Origin: Micromussa lordhowensis
Taxonomy: Eukaryota > Cnidaria > Anthozoa > Scleractinia > Lobophylliidae
Length of the DNA: 64,000 bases
Direction: 5' to 3'
NCBI GenBank assembly: GCA_964020085.1
Contig: OZ026604.1
Span: forward strand, 24,893,427 to 24,957,426
Shown here piece after piece: positions 1 to 10,225 of this stretch (positions within the stretch are counted from its first letter, which is position 1; the number at the start of each line of letters is the position of its first letter). Under the pieces are notes generated by a model, which searched no databases, was not told the origin of the DNA, and was given only the letters and a program-made list of their open reading frames with translations. A program made the position numbers and the translations under genes.

Positions 1-33
1 CCCTTGGCAAATTTGACATAGCTCGGCTTCACG

Positions 34-89
34 GGCACTTTAAGAGGCGCGGTTTGCAGCAAAATGTTCTGCTAGGTTGGCACTTTAAG
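34..89 (+). repeat. Short internal direct repeat, 11 bp, 45 bp apart
   Basis: GGCACTTTAAG occurs at 34-44 and again at 79-89 of the first monomer, and this pair recurs in most monomers. The flanks differ (GAGGCGCGG after the first, GAAAT after the second), so it may be a relic of an older sub-duplication or a binding motif present twice. The second copy carries the hypervariable base (position 86) while the first copy rarely changes. No other internal periodicity of the monomer is convincing. Confidence 0.75.
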
Positions 90-292
90 GAAATGGTACT
101 TAGGACATGATGGCATTGGCGACGGGGTGTTTTTTCTGGCCTTGTTTTTGCAGTAGTGTGCCCTGGTCCCAACTTTGCAGAATTTCATAAAACGCGCGCT
201 GAGGGTCCCCTTGGCAAATTTGACATAGCTCGGCTTCACGGGCACTTTAAGAGGCGCGGTTTGCAGCAAAATGTTCTGCTTGGTTAGCACTT

Positions 293-303
293 TAAGGAAA
301 TCT
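293..303 (+). other. Hypervariable micro-window of the monomer (positions 86 and 95-96)
   Basis: In this copy base 293 is monomer position 86 and bases 302-303 are positions 95-96. Across the array, position 86 is T, C or G, with A seen only rarely (for example near 59,695 and 61,147). Positions 95-96 between flanking T and T take all nine pairs of C, G and T: CC, CT, CG, TC, TT, TG, GC, GT and GG. Flanking bases (GCACTT, AAGGAAA, AGTTAGGACATGATGG) are far more constant. This is read directly from the sequence; no mechanism is evident. Confidence 0.8.
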
Positions 304-323
304 TAGTTAGGACATGATGGCAT

Positions 324-331
324 TGGCGCCA
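324..331. other. TGGCGCCA palindrome of the monomer
   Basis: An 8-bp perfect palindrome with a GGCGCC core at monomer positions 117-124 is retained in most monomers. Recurrent variants are GGCGACGG, GGCGCGAG, GGTGCCAG and GGCGCCGG. It also supplies a restriction-type 6-mer every 207 bp, which would give a ladder on a Southern blot. No known protein site is claimed. Confidence 0.7.
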
Positions 332-336
332 GGGTG

Positions 337-356
337 TTTTTTCTGGCCTTCTTTTT
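337..356 (+). other. T-tract pair of the monomer (T6 and T5)
   Basis: T6 (337-342) and T5 (352-356) lie about 15 bp apart, followed by GCAG. The first tract is the main site of length change in the array: runs of 7, 9, 10 or 11 T occur at 1,993, 2,406, 11,511, 12,961, 13,788, 17,513, 39,048, 39,451, 41,317, 43,386, 61,606 and 62,022. This fits replication slippage on a homopolymer. The T-rich run ending in CAG also resembles a 3' splice acceptor, which I treat as incidental. Confidence 0.75.
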
Positions 357-389
357 GCAGTAGTTTGCCCTGGTCCCAACTTTGCAGAA

Positions 390-406
390 TTTCAGAAAAC
401 GCGCGC
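390..406 (+). other. CENP-B-box-like 17-mer (7 of 9 core bases)
   Basis: TTTCAGAAAACGCGCGC, at monomer positions 183-199, aligned to the CENP-B core NTTCGNNNNANNCGGGN matches TTC, A, CG and the last G, and misses the first G (A here) and the middle G of CGGG (C here). It recurs in nearly every monomer. A chance match of this quality is expected roughly once in every two random 207-bp sequences when both strands are scanned, so the resemblance alone is weak. Variants with CGGG, matching 8 of 9, occur at 21,084-21,100, 22,946-22,962 and 29,777-29,793. Confidence 0.35.
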
Positions 407-678
407 TGGGGGTCCCCTTGGCAAATTTGACATAGCTCGGCTTCACGGGCACTTTAAGAGGCGCGGTTTGCAGCAAAATGTTCTGCTAGGTTGGCACTTG
501 AAGGAAATTGTGGTTAACACATGATCGCATTGGCGCCAGGGTGTTTTTTCTGGCCTTCTTTTTGCAGTAGTTTGCCCTGGTCCCAACTTTGCAGAATTTC
601 AGAAAACGCGCGCTGGGGGTCCCCTTGGAAAATTTGACATAGCTCGGCTTCACGGGCACTTTAAGTGGCGCGATTTGC

Positions 679-694
679 AGCAAAATGTTTTGCT
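679..694. other. Perfect dyad-symmetry version of the monomer 58-73 element
   Basis: AGCAAAATGTTTTGCT has 7-bp arms (AGCAAAA / TTTTGCT) around a 2-bp centre. Most monomers carry TTC instead of TTT in the right arm, which leaves one mismatch. A minority, scattered through the array, carry the perfect form, and others carry TTG. The element is therefore a polymorphic inverted repeat present about once per 207 bp. Its role is unknown. Dyad symmetries capable of non-B structure have been reported as enriched in some centromeric satellites, but nothing here proves function. Confidence 0.8.
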
Positions 695-1109
695 ACGTTG
701 GCACTTCAAGGAAATTGTAGTTAGGACATGATGGCATTGGCGCCAGGGTGTTTTTTCTGGCCTTCTTTTTGCAGTAGTTTGCCCTGGTCCCAACTTTGCA
801 GAATTTCAGAAAACGCGCGCTGGGGGTCCCCTTGGCAAATTTGACATAGCTCGGCTTCACGGGCACTTTGAAAGGCGCGGTTTGCAGCAAAATGTTCTGC
901 TAGGTTGGCACTTTAAGGATAATTTAGTTAAGACATGATGGCATTGGCGCCAGGGTGTTTTTTCTGGCGTTCTTTTTGCAGTAGTTTGCCCTGGTCCCAA
1001 CTTTGCAGAATTTCAGAAAACGCGCGCTGGGGGTCCCCTTGGCAAATTTGACATAGCTCGGCTTCACGGGCACTTTAAGAGGCGCGGTTTGCAGCAAAAT
1101 GTTTTGCTA

Positions 1110-2763
1110 GGTTGGCACTTCAAGGAAATTTTAGTTAGGACATGATGGCATTGGCGCCAGGGTGTTTTTTCTGGCCTTCTTTTTGCAGTAGTTTGCCCTG
1201 GTCCCAACTTTGCAGAATTTCAGAAAACGCGCGCTGGGGGTCCCCTTGGCAAATTTGACATAGCTCGGCTTCACGGGCACTTTAAGAGTCGCGGTTTGCA
1301 GCAAAATGTTCTGCTAGGTTGGCACTTTAAGGAAACCCTAGTTAGGACATGATGGTATTGGCGCCAGGGTGTTTTTTCTGGCCTTCTTTTTGCAGTAGTT
1401 TGCCCTGGTCCCAACTTTGCAGAATTTCAGAAAACGCGCGCTGGGGATCCCCTTGGCAAATTTGACATAGCTCGGCTTCACGGGCACTTTAAGAGGCGCG
1501 GTTTGCAGCAAAATGTTCTGCTATGTTGGCACTTTAAGGAAACCCTAGTTAGGACATGATGGCATTGGCGCCAGGGTGTTTTTTCTGGCCTTCTTTTTGC
1601 AGTAGTTTGCCCTGGTCCCAACTTTGGAGAATTTCAGAAAACGCGCGCTGGAAGTCCCCTTGGCAAATTTGACATAGCTCGGCTTCACGGGCACTTTAAG
1701 AGGCGCGGTTTGCAGCAAAATGTTCTGCTAGGTTGGCACTTTAAGGAAATGTTAGTTAGGACATGATGGCCTTGGCGCTAGGGTGTTTTTTGTGGCCTTC
1801 TTTTTGCAGTAGTTTGCCCTGGTCCCAACTTTGCAGAATTTCAGAAAACGCGCGCTGGGGTTCCCCTTGGCAAATTTGACATAGCTCGGCTTCACGGGCT
1901 TTTTAAGAGGCGCCGTTTGCAGCAAAATGTTCTGCTAGGTTGGCACTTTAAGGAAATCCTAGTTACGACATAATGGCATTGGCGCGAGGGTGTTTTTTTG
2001 GCCTTCTTTCTGCAGTAGTTTGCCCTGGTCCCAACTTTGCAGAATTTCAGAAAACGCGCGCTGGGGGTGGCCTTGGCAAATTTGACATAGCTCGGCTTCA
2101 TGAACACTTTAAGAGGCGCGGTTTGCAGCAAAATGTTCTGCTAGGTTGGCACTTGAAGGAAATTCTAGTTAGGACATGATGGCATTGGCGCCAGGGTGTT
2201 TTTTCTGGCCTTGTTTTTGCAGTAGTTTGCCCTGGTCCCAACTTTGCAGAATTTCAGAAAACGCGCGCTGGGGGTCCCCTTGGCAAATTTGACATAGCTC
2301 GGCTTCACGGGCACTTTAAGAGGCGCGGTTTGCAGCAAAATGTTCTGCTAGGTTGGCACTTTAAGGAAATGGTAGTTAAGACATGATGGCATTGGCGACG
2401 GGGTGTTTTTTTGGCCTTGTTTTTGCAGTAGTGTGCCCTGGTCCCAACTTTGCAGAATTTCATAAAACGCGCGCTGGGGGTCCCCTTGGCAAATTTGACA
2501 TAGCTCGGCTTCACGGGCACTTTAAGAGGCGCGGTTTGCAGCAAAATGTTTTGCTAGGTTAGCACTTTAAGGAAATCTTAGTTAGGACATGATGGCATTG
2601 GCGCCGGGGTGTTTTTTCTGGCCTTCTTTTTGCAGTAGTTTGCCCTGGTCCCAACTTTGCAGAATTTCAGAAAACGCGCGCTGGGGGTCCCCTTGGCAAA
2701 TTTGACATAGCTCGGCTTCACGGGCACTTTAAGAGGCGCGGTTTGCAGCAAAATGTTCTGCTA
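1110..2763 (+). repeat. 8-mer HOR, copy 1 (about 1,654 bp)
   Basis: Eight consecutive monomers recur in the same order in the next block. Shared markers are GAGTCGCGG (1,288 and 2,942), the GGTATTGG monomer, CTATGTTGG, GCTGGAAGTCC, CCTTGGCGC, GGGCTTTTTAAG with GCGCCG, CATAATGG with GCGCGAGGG, TTCATGAACAC, and GGCGACGGGG. The length is 2 bp short of 8 x 207 because two T-tracts (1,993-1,999 and 2,406-2,412) are T7. Boundaries are approximate, placed where the marker order stops matching. Confidence 0.85.
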
Positions 2764-4419
2764 GGTTGGCACTTCAAGGAAATTTTAGTTAGGACATGAT
2801 GGCATTGGCGCCAGGGTGTTTTTTCTGGCCTTCTTTTTGCAGTAGTTTGCCCTGGTCCCAACTTTGCAGAATTTCATAAAACGCGCGCTGGGGGTCCCCT
2901 TGGCAAATTTAACATAGCTCGGCTTCACGGGCACTTTAAGAGTCGCGGTTTGCAGCAAAATGTTCTGCTAGGTTGGCACTTTAAGGAAACCCTAGTTATG
3001 ACATGATGGTATTGGCGCCAGGGTGTTTTTTTTGGCCTTCTTTTTGCAGTAGTTTGCCCTGGTCCCAACTTTGCAGAATTTCAGAAAACGCGCGCTGGGG
3101 GTCCCCTTGGCAAATTTGACATAGCTCGGCTTCACGGGCACTTTAAGAGGCGCGGTTTGCAGCAAAATGTTCTGCTATGTTGGCACTTTAAGGAAACCCT
3201 AGTTAGGACATGATGGCATTGGCGCCAGGGTGTTTTTTCTGGCCTTCTTTTTGCAGTAGTTTGCCCTGGTCCCAACTTTGGAGAATTTCAGAAAACGCGC
3301 GCTGGAAGTCCCCTTGGCAAATTTGACATAGCTCGGCTTCACGGGCACTTTAAGAGGCGCGGTTTGCAGTAAAATGTTCTGCTAGGTTGGCACTTGAAGG
3401 AAATGTTAGTTAGGACATGATGGCCTTGGCGCCAGGGTGTTTTTTGTGGCCTTCTTTTTGCAGTAGTTTGCCCTGGTCCCAACTTTGCAGAATTTCAGAA
3501 AACGCGCGCTGGGGGTCCCCTTGGCAAATTTGACATAGCTCGGCTTCACGGGCTTTTTAAGAGGCGCCGTTTGCAGCAAAATGTTCTGCTAGGTTGGCAC
3601 TTTAAGGAAATCCTAGTTACGACATAATGGCATTGGCGCGAGGGTGTTTTTTTTGGCCTTCTTTCTGCAGTAGTTTGCCCTGGTCCCAACTTTGCAGAAT
3701 TTCAGAAAACGCGCGCTGGGGGTCGCCTTGGCAAATTTGACATAGCTCGGCTTCATGAACACTTTAAGAGGCGCGGTTTGCAGCAAAATGTTTTGCTAGG
3801 TTGGCACTTGAAGGAAATCGTAGTTAGGACATGATGGCATTGGCGCCAGGGTGTTTTTTCTGGCCTTGTTTTTGCAGTAGTTTGCCCTGGTCCCAACTTT
3901 GCAGAATTTCAGAAAACGCGCGCTGGGGGTCCCCTTGGCAAATTTGACATAGCTCGGCTTCACGGGCACTTTAAGAGGCGCGGTTTGCAGCAAAATGTTC
4001 TGCTAGGTTGGCACTTTAAGGAAATGGTAGTTAAGACATGATGGCATTGGGGACGGGGTGTTTTTTCTGGCCTTGTTTTTGCAGTAGTGTGCCCTGGTCC
4101 CAACTTTGCAGAATTTCATAAAACGCGCGCTGGGGGTCCCCTTGGCAAATTTGACATAGCTCGGCTTCACGGGCACTTTAAGAGGCGCGGTTTGCAGCAA
4201 AATGTTTTGCTAGGTTAGCACTTCAAGGAAATCTTAGTTAGGACATGATGGCATTGGCGCCGGGGTGTTTTTTATGGCCTTCTTTTTGCAGTAGTTTGCC
4301 CTGGTCCCAACTTTGCAGAATTTCAGAAAACGCGCGCTGGGGGTCCCCTTGGCAAATTTGACATAGCTCGGCTTCACGGGCACTTTAAGAGGCGCGGTTT
4401 GCAGCAAAATGTTCTGCTA
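2764..4419 (+). repeat. 8-mer HOR, copy 2
   Basis: This repeats the marker order of the preceding block with scattered differences: TTATGACATG for TTAGGACATG, T8 for T7 in the GCGCGAGGG monomer, and GGGGACGGGG for GGCGACGGGG. After this block the order jumps: the monomers at about 4,430-5,040 match those at about 3,395-4,005 (1,035 bp, five monomers, earlier), which marks a second offset exchange. Confidence 0.85.
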
Positions 4420-4429
4420 GGTTGGCACT

Positions 4430-5040
4430 TTAAGGAAATTGTAGTTAGGACATGATGGCCTTGGCGCCAGGGTGTTTTTTGTGGCCTTCTCTTTGCAGTA
4501 GTTTGCCCTGGTCCCAACTTTGCAGAATTTCAGAAAACGCGCGCTGGGGGTCCCCTTGGCAAATTTGACATAGCTCGGCTTCACGGGCTTTTTAAGAGGC
4601 GCCGTTTGCAGCAAAATGTTCTGCTAGGTTGGCACTTTAAGGAAATCCTAGTTACGACATAATGGCATTGGCGCGAGGGTGTTTTTTTTGGCCTTCTTTC
4701 TGCAGTAGTTTGCCCTGGTCCCAACTTTGCAGAATGTCAGAAAACGCGCGCTGGGGGTCGCCTTGGCAAATTTGACATAGCTCGGCTTCATGAACACTTT
4801 AAGAGGCGCGGTTTGCAGCAAAATGTTCTGCTAGGTTGGCACTTGAAGGAAATTCTAGTTAGGACATGATGGCATTGGCGCCAGGGTGTTTTTTCTGGCC
4901 TTGTTTTTGCAGTAGTTTGCCCTGGTCCCAACTTTGCAGAATTTCAGAAAACGCGCGCTGGGGGTCCCCTTGGCAAATTTGACATAGCTCGGCTTCACGG
5001 GCACTTTAAGAGGCGCGGTTTGCAGCAAAATGTTTTGCTT
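4430..5040 (+). repeat. Three-monomer segment repeated from five monomers upstream
   Basis: The CCTTGGCGC, GGGCTTTTTAAG/GCGCCG, CATAATGG/GCGCGAGGG and TTCATGAACAC markers reappear 1,035 bp after their 3.4-4.0-kb positions (for example TTCATGAACAC near 3,752 and 4,787). With the 8-mer this gives a third occurrence of the cassette first seen at about 1.74-2.16 kb. It fits unequal exchange in register by five monomers. Confidence 0.75.
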
Positions 5041-5219
5041 GGTTAGCACTTCAAGAAAATCTTAGTTAGGACATGATGGCATTGGCGCCAGGGTGTTTTT
5101 TCTGGCCTTCTTTTTGCAGTAGTTTGCCCTGGTCCCAACTTTGCAGAATTTCAGAAAACGCGCGCTGGGGGTCCCCTTGGCAAATTTGACATAGCTCGGC
5201 TTCACGGGCACTTTAAGAG

Positions 5220-6047
5220 TCGCGGTTTGCAGCAAAATGTTCTGCTAGGTTGGCACTTCAAGGAAACCCTAGTTAGGACATCATGGCATTGGCGCCAGGG
5301 TGTTTTTTTTGGCCTTCTTTTTGCAGTAGTTTGCCCTGGTCCCAACTTTGCAGAATTTCAGAAAACGCGCGCTGGGGGTCCCCTTGGCAAATTTGACATA
5401 GCTCGGCTTCACGGGCACTTTAAGAGGCGCGGTTTGCAGCAAAATGTTCTGCTAGGTTGGCACTTGAAGGAAATTGTAGTTAAGACATGATGGCATTGGC
5501 GCCAGGGTGTTTTTTCTGGCCTTCTTTTTGCAGAAGTTTGCCCTGGTCCCAACTTTGGAGAACTTCAGAAAACGCGCGCTGGAGGTCCCCTTGGCAAATT
5601 TGACATAGCTCGGCTTCACGGGCACTTTAAGAGGCGCGGTTTGCAGCAAAATGTTCTGCTAGGTTGGCACTTTAAGGAAATGTTAGTTAGGACATGATGG
5701 CCTTGGCGCCAGGGTGTTTTTTCTGGCCTTCTTTTTGCAGTAGTTTGCCCTGGTCCCAACTTTGAAGAATTTCAGAAAACGCGCGCTGGGGGTCCCCTTG
5801 GCAAATTTGACATAGCTCGGCTTCACGGGCACTTTAAGAGGCGCGGTTTGCAGCAAAATGTTCTGCTAGGTTGGCACTTTAAGGAAATGCTAGTTAGGAC
5901 ATGATGGCATTGGCGCCAGGGTGTTTTTTCTGGCCTTCTTTTTGCAGTAGTTTGCCCTGGTCCCAACTTTGCAGAATTTCAGAAAACGCGCGCTGGGGGT
6001 CCCCTTGGCAAATTTGACATAGCTCGGCTTCACGGGCACTTTAAGAG
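5220..6047 (+). repeat. 4-mer duplication, copy 1 (828 bp)
   Basis: Four monomers marked by GACATCATGG, a GGAGAACTTCAG monomer and CCTTGGCGCC are repeated 828 bp later. Within copy 1 the first monomer carries GAGTCGCGG and CCCT at the variable site; copy 2 has GAGGCGCGG and CTCT. Confidence 0.85.
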
Positions 6048-6880
6048 GCGCGGTTTGCAGCAAAATGTTCTGCTAGGTTGGCACTTCAAGGAAACTCTAG
6101 TTAGGACATCATGGCATTGGCGCCAGGGTGTTTTTTTTGGCCTTGTTTTTGCGGTAGTTTGCCCTGGTCCCAACTTTGCAGAATTTCAGAAAACGCGCGC
6201 TGGGGGTCCCCTTGGCAAATTTGACATAGCTCGGCTTCACGGGCACTTTAAGAGGCGCGGTTTGCAGCAAAATGTTCTGCTAGGTTGGCACTTGAAGGAA
6301 ATTGTAGTTAGGACATGATGGCATTGGCGCCAGGGTGTTTTTTCTGGCCTTCTTTTTGCAGTAGTTTGCCCTGGTCCCAACTTTGGAGAACTTCAGAAAA
6401 CGCGCGCTGGAGGTCCCCTTGGCAAATTTGACATAGCTCGGCTTCACGGGCACTTTAAGAGGCGCGGTTTGCAGCAAAATGTTCTGCTAGGTTGGCACTT
6501 TAAGGAAATGTTAGTTAGGACATGATGGCCTTGGCGCCAGGGTGTTTTTTCTGGCCTTCTTTTTGCAGTAGTTTGCCCTGGTCCCAACTTTGCAGAATTT
6601 CAGAAAACGCGCGCTGGGGGTCCCCTTGGCAAATTTGACATAGCTCGGCTTCACGGGCACTTTAAGAGGCGCGGTTTGCAGCAAAATGTTCTGCTAGGTT
6701 TACACTTTAAGGAAATGCTAGTTACGACATGATGGCATTGGCGCCAGGGTGTTTTTTCTGGCCTTCTTTTTGCAGTAGTTTGCCCTGGTCCCAACTTTGC
6801 AGAATTTCAGAAAACGCGCGCTGGGGGTCCCCTTGGCAAATTTGACATAGCTCGGCTTCACGGGCACTTTAAGAGGCGCG
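6048..6880 (+). repeat. 4-mer duplication, copy 2 (828 bp)
   Basis: The markers GACATCATGG (6,107) and GGAGAACTTCAG (6,384) match 5,279 and 5,556. Differences are few, including CTTGTTTTTGCGG for CTTCTTTTTGCAG. Its last monomer starts the 3-mer duplication that follows. Confidence 0.85.
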
Positions 6881-7940
6881 GTTTGCAGCAAAATGTTCTG
6901 CTAGGTTGGCACTTCAAGGAAATCCTAGTTATGACATGATGGCATTGGTGCCAGGGTGTTTTTTCTGGCCTTCTTTTTGAAGTAGTTTGCCCTGGTCCCA
7001 ACTTTGCAGAATTTAAGAAAACGCGCGCTGGGGGTCCCCTTGGCAAATTTGACATAGCTCGGCTTCACGGGCACTTTGAGAGGCGCGGTTTGCAGCAAAA
7101 TGTTGTGCTAGGTTGGCACTTGAAGGAAATCCTAGTTAGGACATGATGGCATTGGCGCCAGGGTGTTTTTTTTGGCCTTCTTTTTGCAGTAGTTTGCCCT
7201 GGTCCCAACTTTGCAGAATTTCAGAAAACGCGCGCTGGGGGTCCCCTTGGCAAATTTGACATAGCTCGGCTTCACGGGCACTTTAAGAGGCGCGGTTTGC
7301 AGCAAAATGTTCTGCTAGGTTGGCACTTTAAGGAAATGCTAGTTACGACATGATGGCATTGGCGCCAGGGTGTTTTTTCTGGCCTTCTTTTTGCAGTAGT
7401 TTGTTCTGGTCCCAACTTTGCAGAATTTCAGAAAACGCGCGCTGGGGGTCCCCTTGGCAAATTTGACATAGCTCGGCTTCACGGGCACTTTAAGAGGCGC
7501 GGTTTGCAGCAAAATGTTCTGCTAGGTTGGCACTTCAAGGAAATCCTAGTTATGACATGATGGCATTGGCGCCAGGGTGTTTTTTCTGGCCTTCTTTTTG
7601 AAGTAGTTTGCCCTGGTCCCAACTTTGCAGAATTTGAGAAAACGCGCGCTGGGGGTCCCCTTGGCAAATTTGACATAGCTCGGCTTCACGGGCACTTTGA
7701 GAGGCGCGGTTTGCAGCAAAATGTTGTGCTAGGTTGGCACTTTAAGGAAACCTTAGTTAGGACATGATGGCATTGGCGCCAGGGTGTTTTTTTTGGCCTT
7801 CTTTTTGCAGTAGTTTGCCCTGGTCCCAACTTTGCAGAATTTCAGAAAACGCGCGCTGGGGGTCCCCTTGGCAAATTTGACATAGCTCGGCTTCACGGGC
7901 ACTTTAAGAGGCGCGGTTTGCAGCAAAATGTTCTGCTAGG
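6700..7940 (+). repeat. 3-mer duplication, two copies (621 bp each)
   Basis: The order TGCTAGTTACGAC, TTTTTGAAGTAG, and CACTTTGAGAGG with GTTGTGCT occurs at about 6,700-7,320 and again at 7,321-7,940. The second copy differs at a few sites, including GAATTTGAG for GAATTTAAG and the variable-site bases of the third monomer. Confidence 0.85.
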
Positions 7941-8519
7941 TTGGCACTTCAAGGAAACATTAGTTAGGACATGATGGCATTGGCGCCAGGGTGTTTTTTC
8001 TGGCCTTCTTTTTGCAGTAGTTTGTCCTGGTCCCAACTTTGGAGAACTTCAGAAAACGCGCGCTGAAGGTCCCGTTGGCAAATTTGACATAGCTCGGCTT
8101 CACGGGCACTTTAAGAGGCGCGGTTTGCAGCAAAATGTTCTGCTAGGTTGGCACTTTAAGGAAATGTTAGTTAGGACATGATGGCCTTGGCGCCAGGGTG
8201 TTTTTTCTGGCCTTCTTTTTGCAGTAGTTTGCCCTGGTCCCAACTTTGCAGAATTTCAGAAAACGCGCGCTGGGGGTCCCCTTGGCAAATTTGACATAGC
8301 TCGGCTTCACGGGCACTTTAAGAGGCGCGGTTTGCAGCAAAATGTTCTGCTGGGTAGGCACTTTAAGGAAATGCTAGTTAGGACATAATGGCATTGGCGC
8401 GAGGGTGTTTTTTTTTGCCTTCTTTCTGCAGTAGTTTGCCCTGGTCCCAACTTTGCAGAATTTCAGAAAACGCGCGCTGGGGGTCGCCTTGGCAAATTTG
8501 ACATAGCTCGGCTTCATGG

Positions 8520-10225
8520 GCACTTTAAGAGGCGCGGTTTGCAGCAAAATGTTCTGCTAGGTTGGCACTTGAAGGAAATTTTAGTTAGGACATGATGGCA
8601 TTGGCGCCAGGGTGTTTTTTCTGGCCTTCTTTTTGCAGTAGTTTGCCCTGGTCCCAACTTTGCAGAATTTCAGAAAACGCGCGCTGGGGGTCCCCTTGGC
8701 AAATTTCACATAGCTCGGCTTCACGGGCACTTTAAGAGGCGCGGTTTGCAGCAAAATGTTCTGCTAGGCTGGCACTTGAAGGAAATTGTAGTTAGGACAT
8801 GATGGCATTGGCGCCAGGGTGTTTTTTCTGGCCTTCTTTTTGAAGTAGTTTGCCCTGGTCCCAACTTTGGAGAATTTCAGAAAACGCGCGCTGGAGGTCC
8901 CCTTGGCAAATTTGACATAGCTCGGCTTCACGGGCACTTTAAGAGGCGCGGTTTGCAGCAAAATGTTCTGCTAGGTTGGCACTTTAAGGAAATGTTAGTT
9001 AGGACATGATGGCCTTGGCGCCAGGGTGTTTTTTGTGGCCTTCTTTTTGCAGTAGTTTGCCCTGGTCCCAACTTTGCAGAATTTCAGAAAACGCGCGCTG
9101 GGGGTCCCCTTGGCAAATTTGACATAGCTCGGCTTCACGGGCACTTTAAGAGGCGCGGTTTGAAGCAAAATGTTCTGCTAGGTTGGCACTTTAAGGAAAT
9201 CCTAGTTACGACATAATGGCATTGGCGCGAGGGTGTTTTTTTTGGCCTTCTTTCTGCAGTAGTTTGCCCTGGTCCCAACTTTGCAGAATTTCAGAAAACG
9301 CGCGCTGGGGGTTGCCTTGGCAAATTTGACATAGCTCGGCTTCACGGGCACTTTAAGAGGCGCGGTTTGCAGCAAAATGTTCTGCTAGGTTGGCACTTGA
9401 AGGAAATCCTAGTTAGGACATGATGGCATTGGCGCCAGGGTGTTTTTTCTGGCCTTCTTTTTGCAGTAGTTTGCCCTGGTCCCAACTTTGCAGAATTTCA
9501 GAAAACGCGCGCTGGGGGTCCCCTTGGCAAATTTGACATAGCTCGCCTTCACGTACACTTTAAGAGGCGCGGTTTGCAGCAAAATGTTCTGCTAGGTTGG
9601 CACTTTAAGGAAATGGTAGTTAGGACATGATGGCATTGGCTACGGGGTGTTTTTTTTGGCCTTGTTTTTGCAGTAGTTTGCCCTGGTCCCAACTTTGCAG
9701 AATTTCATAAAACGCGCGCTGGGGGTCCCCTTGGCAAATTTGACATAGCTCGGCTTCACGGGCACTTTAAGAGGCGCGGTTTGCAGCAAAATGTTCTGCT
9801 AGGTTAGCACTTCAAGGAAATTTTAGTTAGGACATGATGGCATTGGCGCCAGGGTGTTTTTTGTGGCCTTCTTTTTGCAGTAGTTTGCCCTGGTCCCAAC
9901 TTTGCAGAATTTCAGAAAACGCGCGCTGGGGGTCCCCTTGGCAAATTTGACATAGCTCGGCTTCACGGGCACTTTAAGAGACGCGGTTTGCAGCAAAATG
10001 TTCTGCTAGGTTGGCACTTCAAGGAAATGCTAGTTAGGACATGATGGCATTGAAGCCAGGGTATTTTTTTTGGCCTTCTTTTTGCAGTAGTTTGCCCTGG
10101 TCCCAACTTTGCAGAATTTCAGAAAACGCGCGCTGGGGGTCCCCTTGGCAAATTTGACATAGCTCGGCTTCACGAGCACTTTAAGAGGCGCGGTTTGCAG
10201 CAAAATGTTCTGCTAGGTTGGCACT
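8520..10225 (+). repeat. Eight-monomer block also found at 14,727-16,432
   Basis: Markers AAATTTCACATAG, TTTTTGAAGTAG with GGAGAATTTCAG, GGTTTGAAGC, CATAATGG with GCGCGAGGG, CTCGCCTTCACG, GCTACGGGG, GAGACGCGG and TTGAAGCCAGGGTA run in this order in both places, about 6,207 bp apart. Unlike the other duplications here, the two copies are not adjacent; other HOR blocks lie between them. Confidence 0.85.

Larger units (their letters stand above)
208..414 (+). repeat. Representative satellite monomer (second copy), with internal landmarks
   Basis: This copy serves as the coordinate frame; monomer position 1 is base 208. In order it holds the palindrome CAAATTTG (monomer 8-15), GGCACTTTAAG (34-44), a GAGGCGCGG block (44-52), TTTGCAG (53-59), the imperfect dyad AGCAAAATGTTCTGCT (58-73), a second GCACTTTAAG (80-89), the variable sites 86 and 95-96, the palindrome TGGCGCCA (117-124), T6 (130-135), T5 (145-149), two more TTTGCAG copies (147-153 and 174-180), a CENP-B-box-like 17-mer (183-199), and GGGGTCCCC across the junction to the next monomer. 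It is a typical copy, not a computed consensus. Nothing in it resembles a promoter core or an RNA gene that I can support. Confidence 0.9.

Noticed and set aside
8..15. CAAATTTG palindrome as a regulatory site
   Set aside because: An 8-bp palindrome is common by chance, and some monomers break it (AATTCGAC, AATTTCAC, AATTTTAC) with no pattern, so there is no basis for a function.
5227..5490. + strand open frames of 60-87 codons
   Set aside because: They are the complementary product of the same periodicity, appear only where a T-tract indel or substitution removes a stop, and have no initiation context or conserved length.
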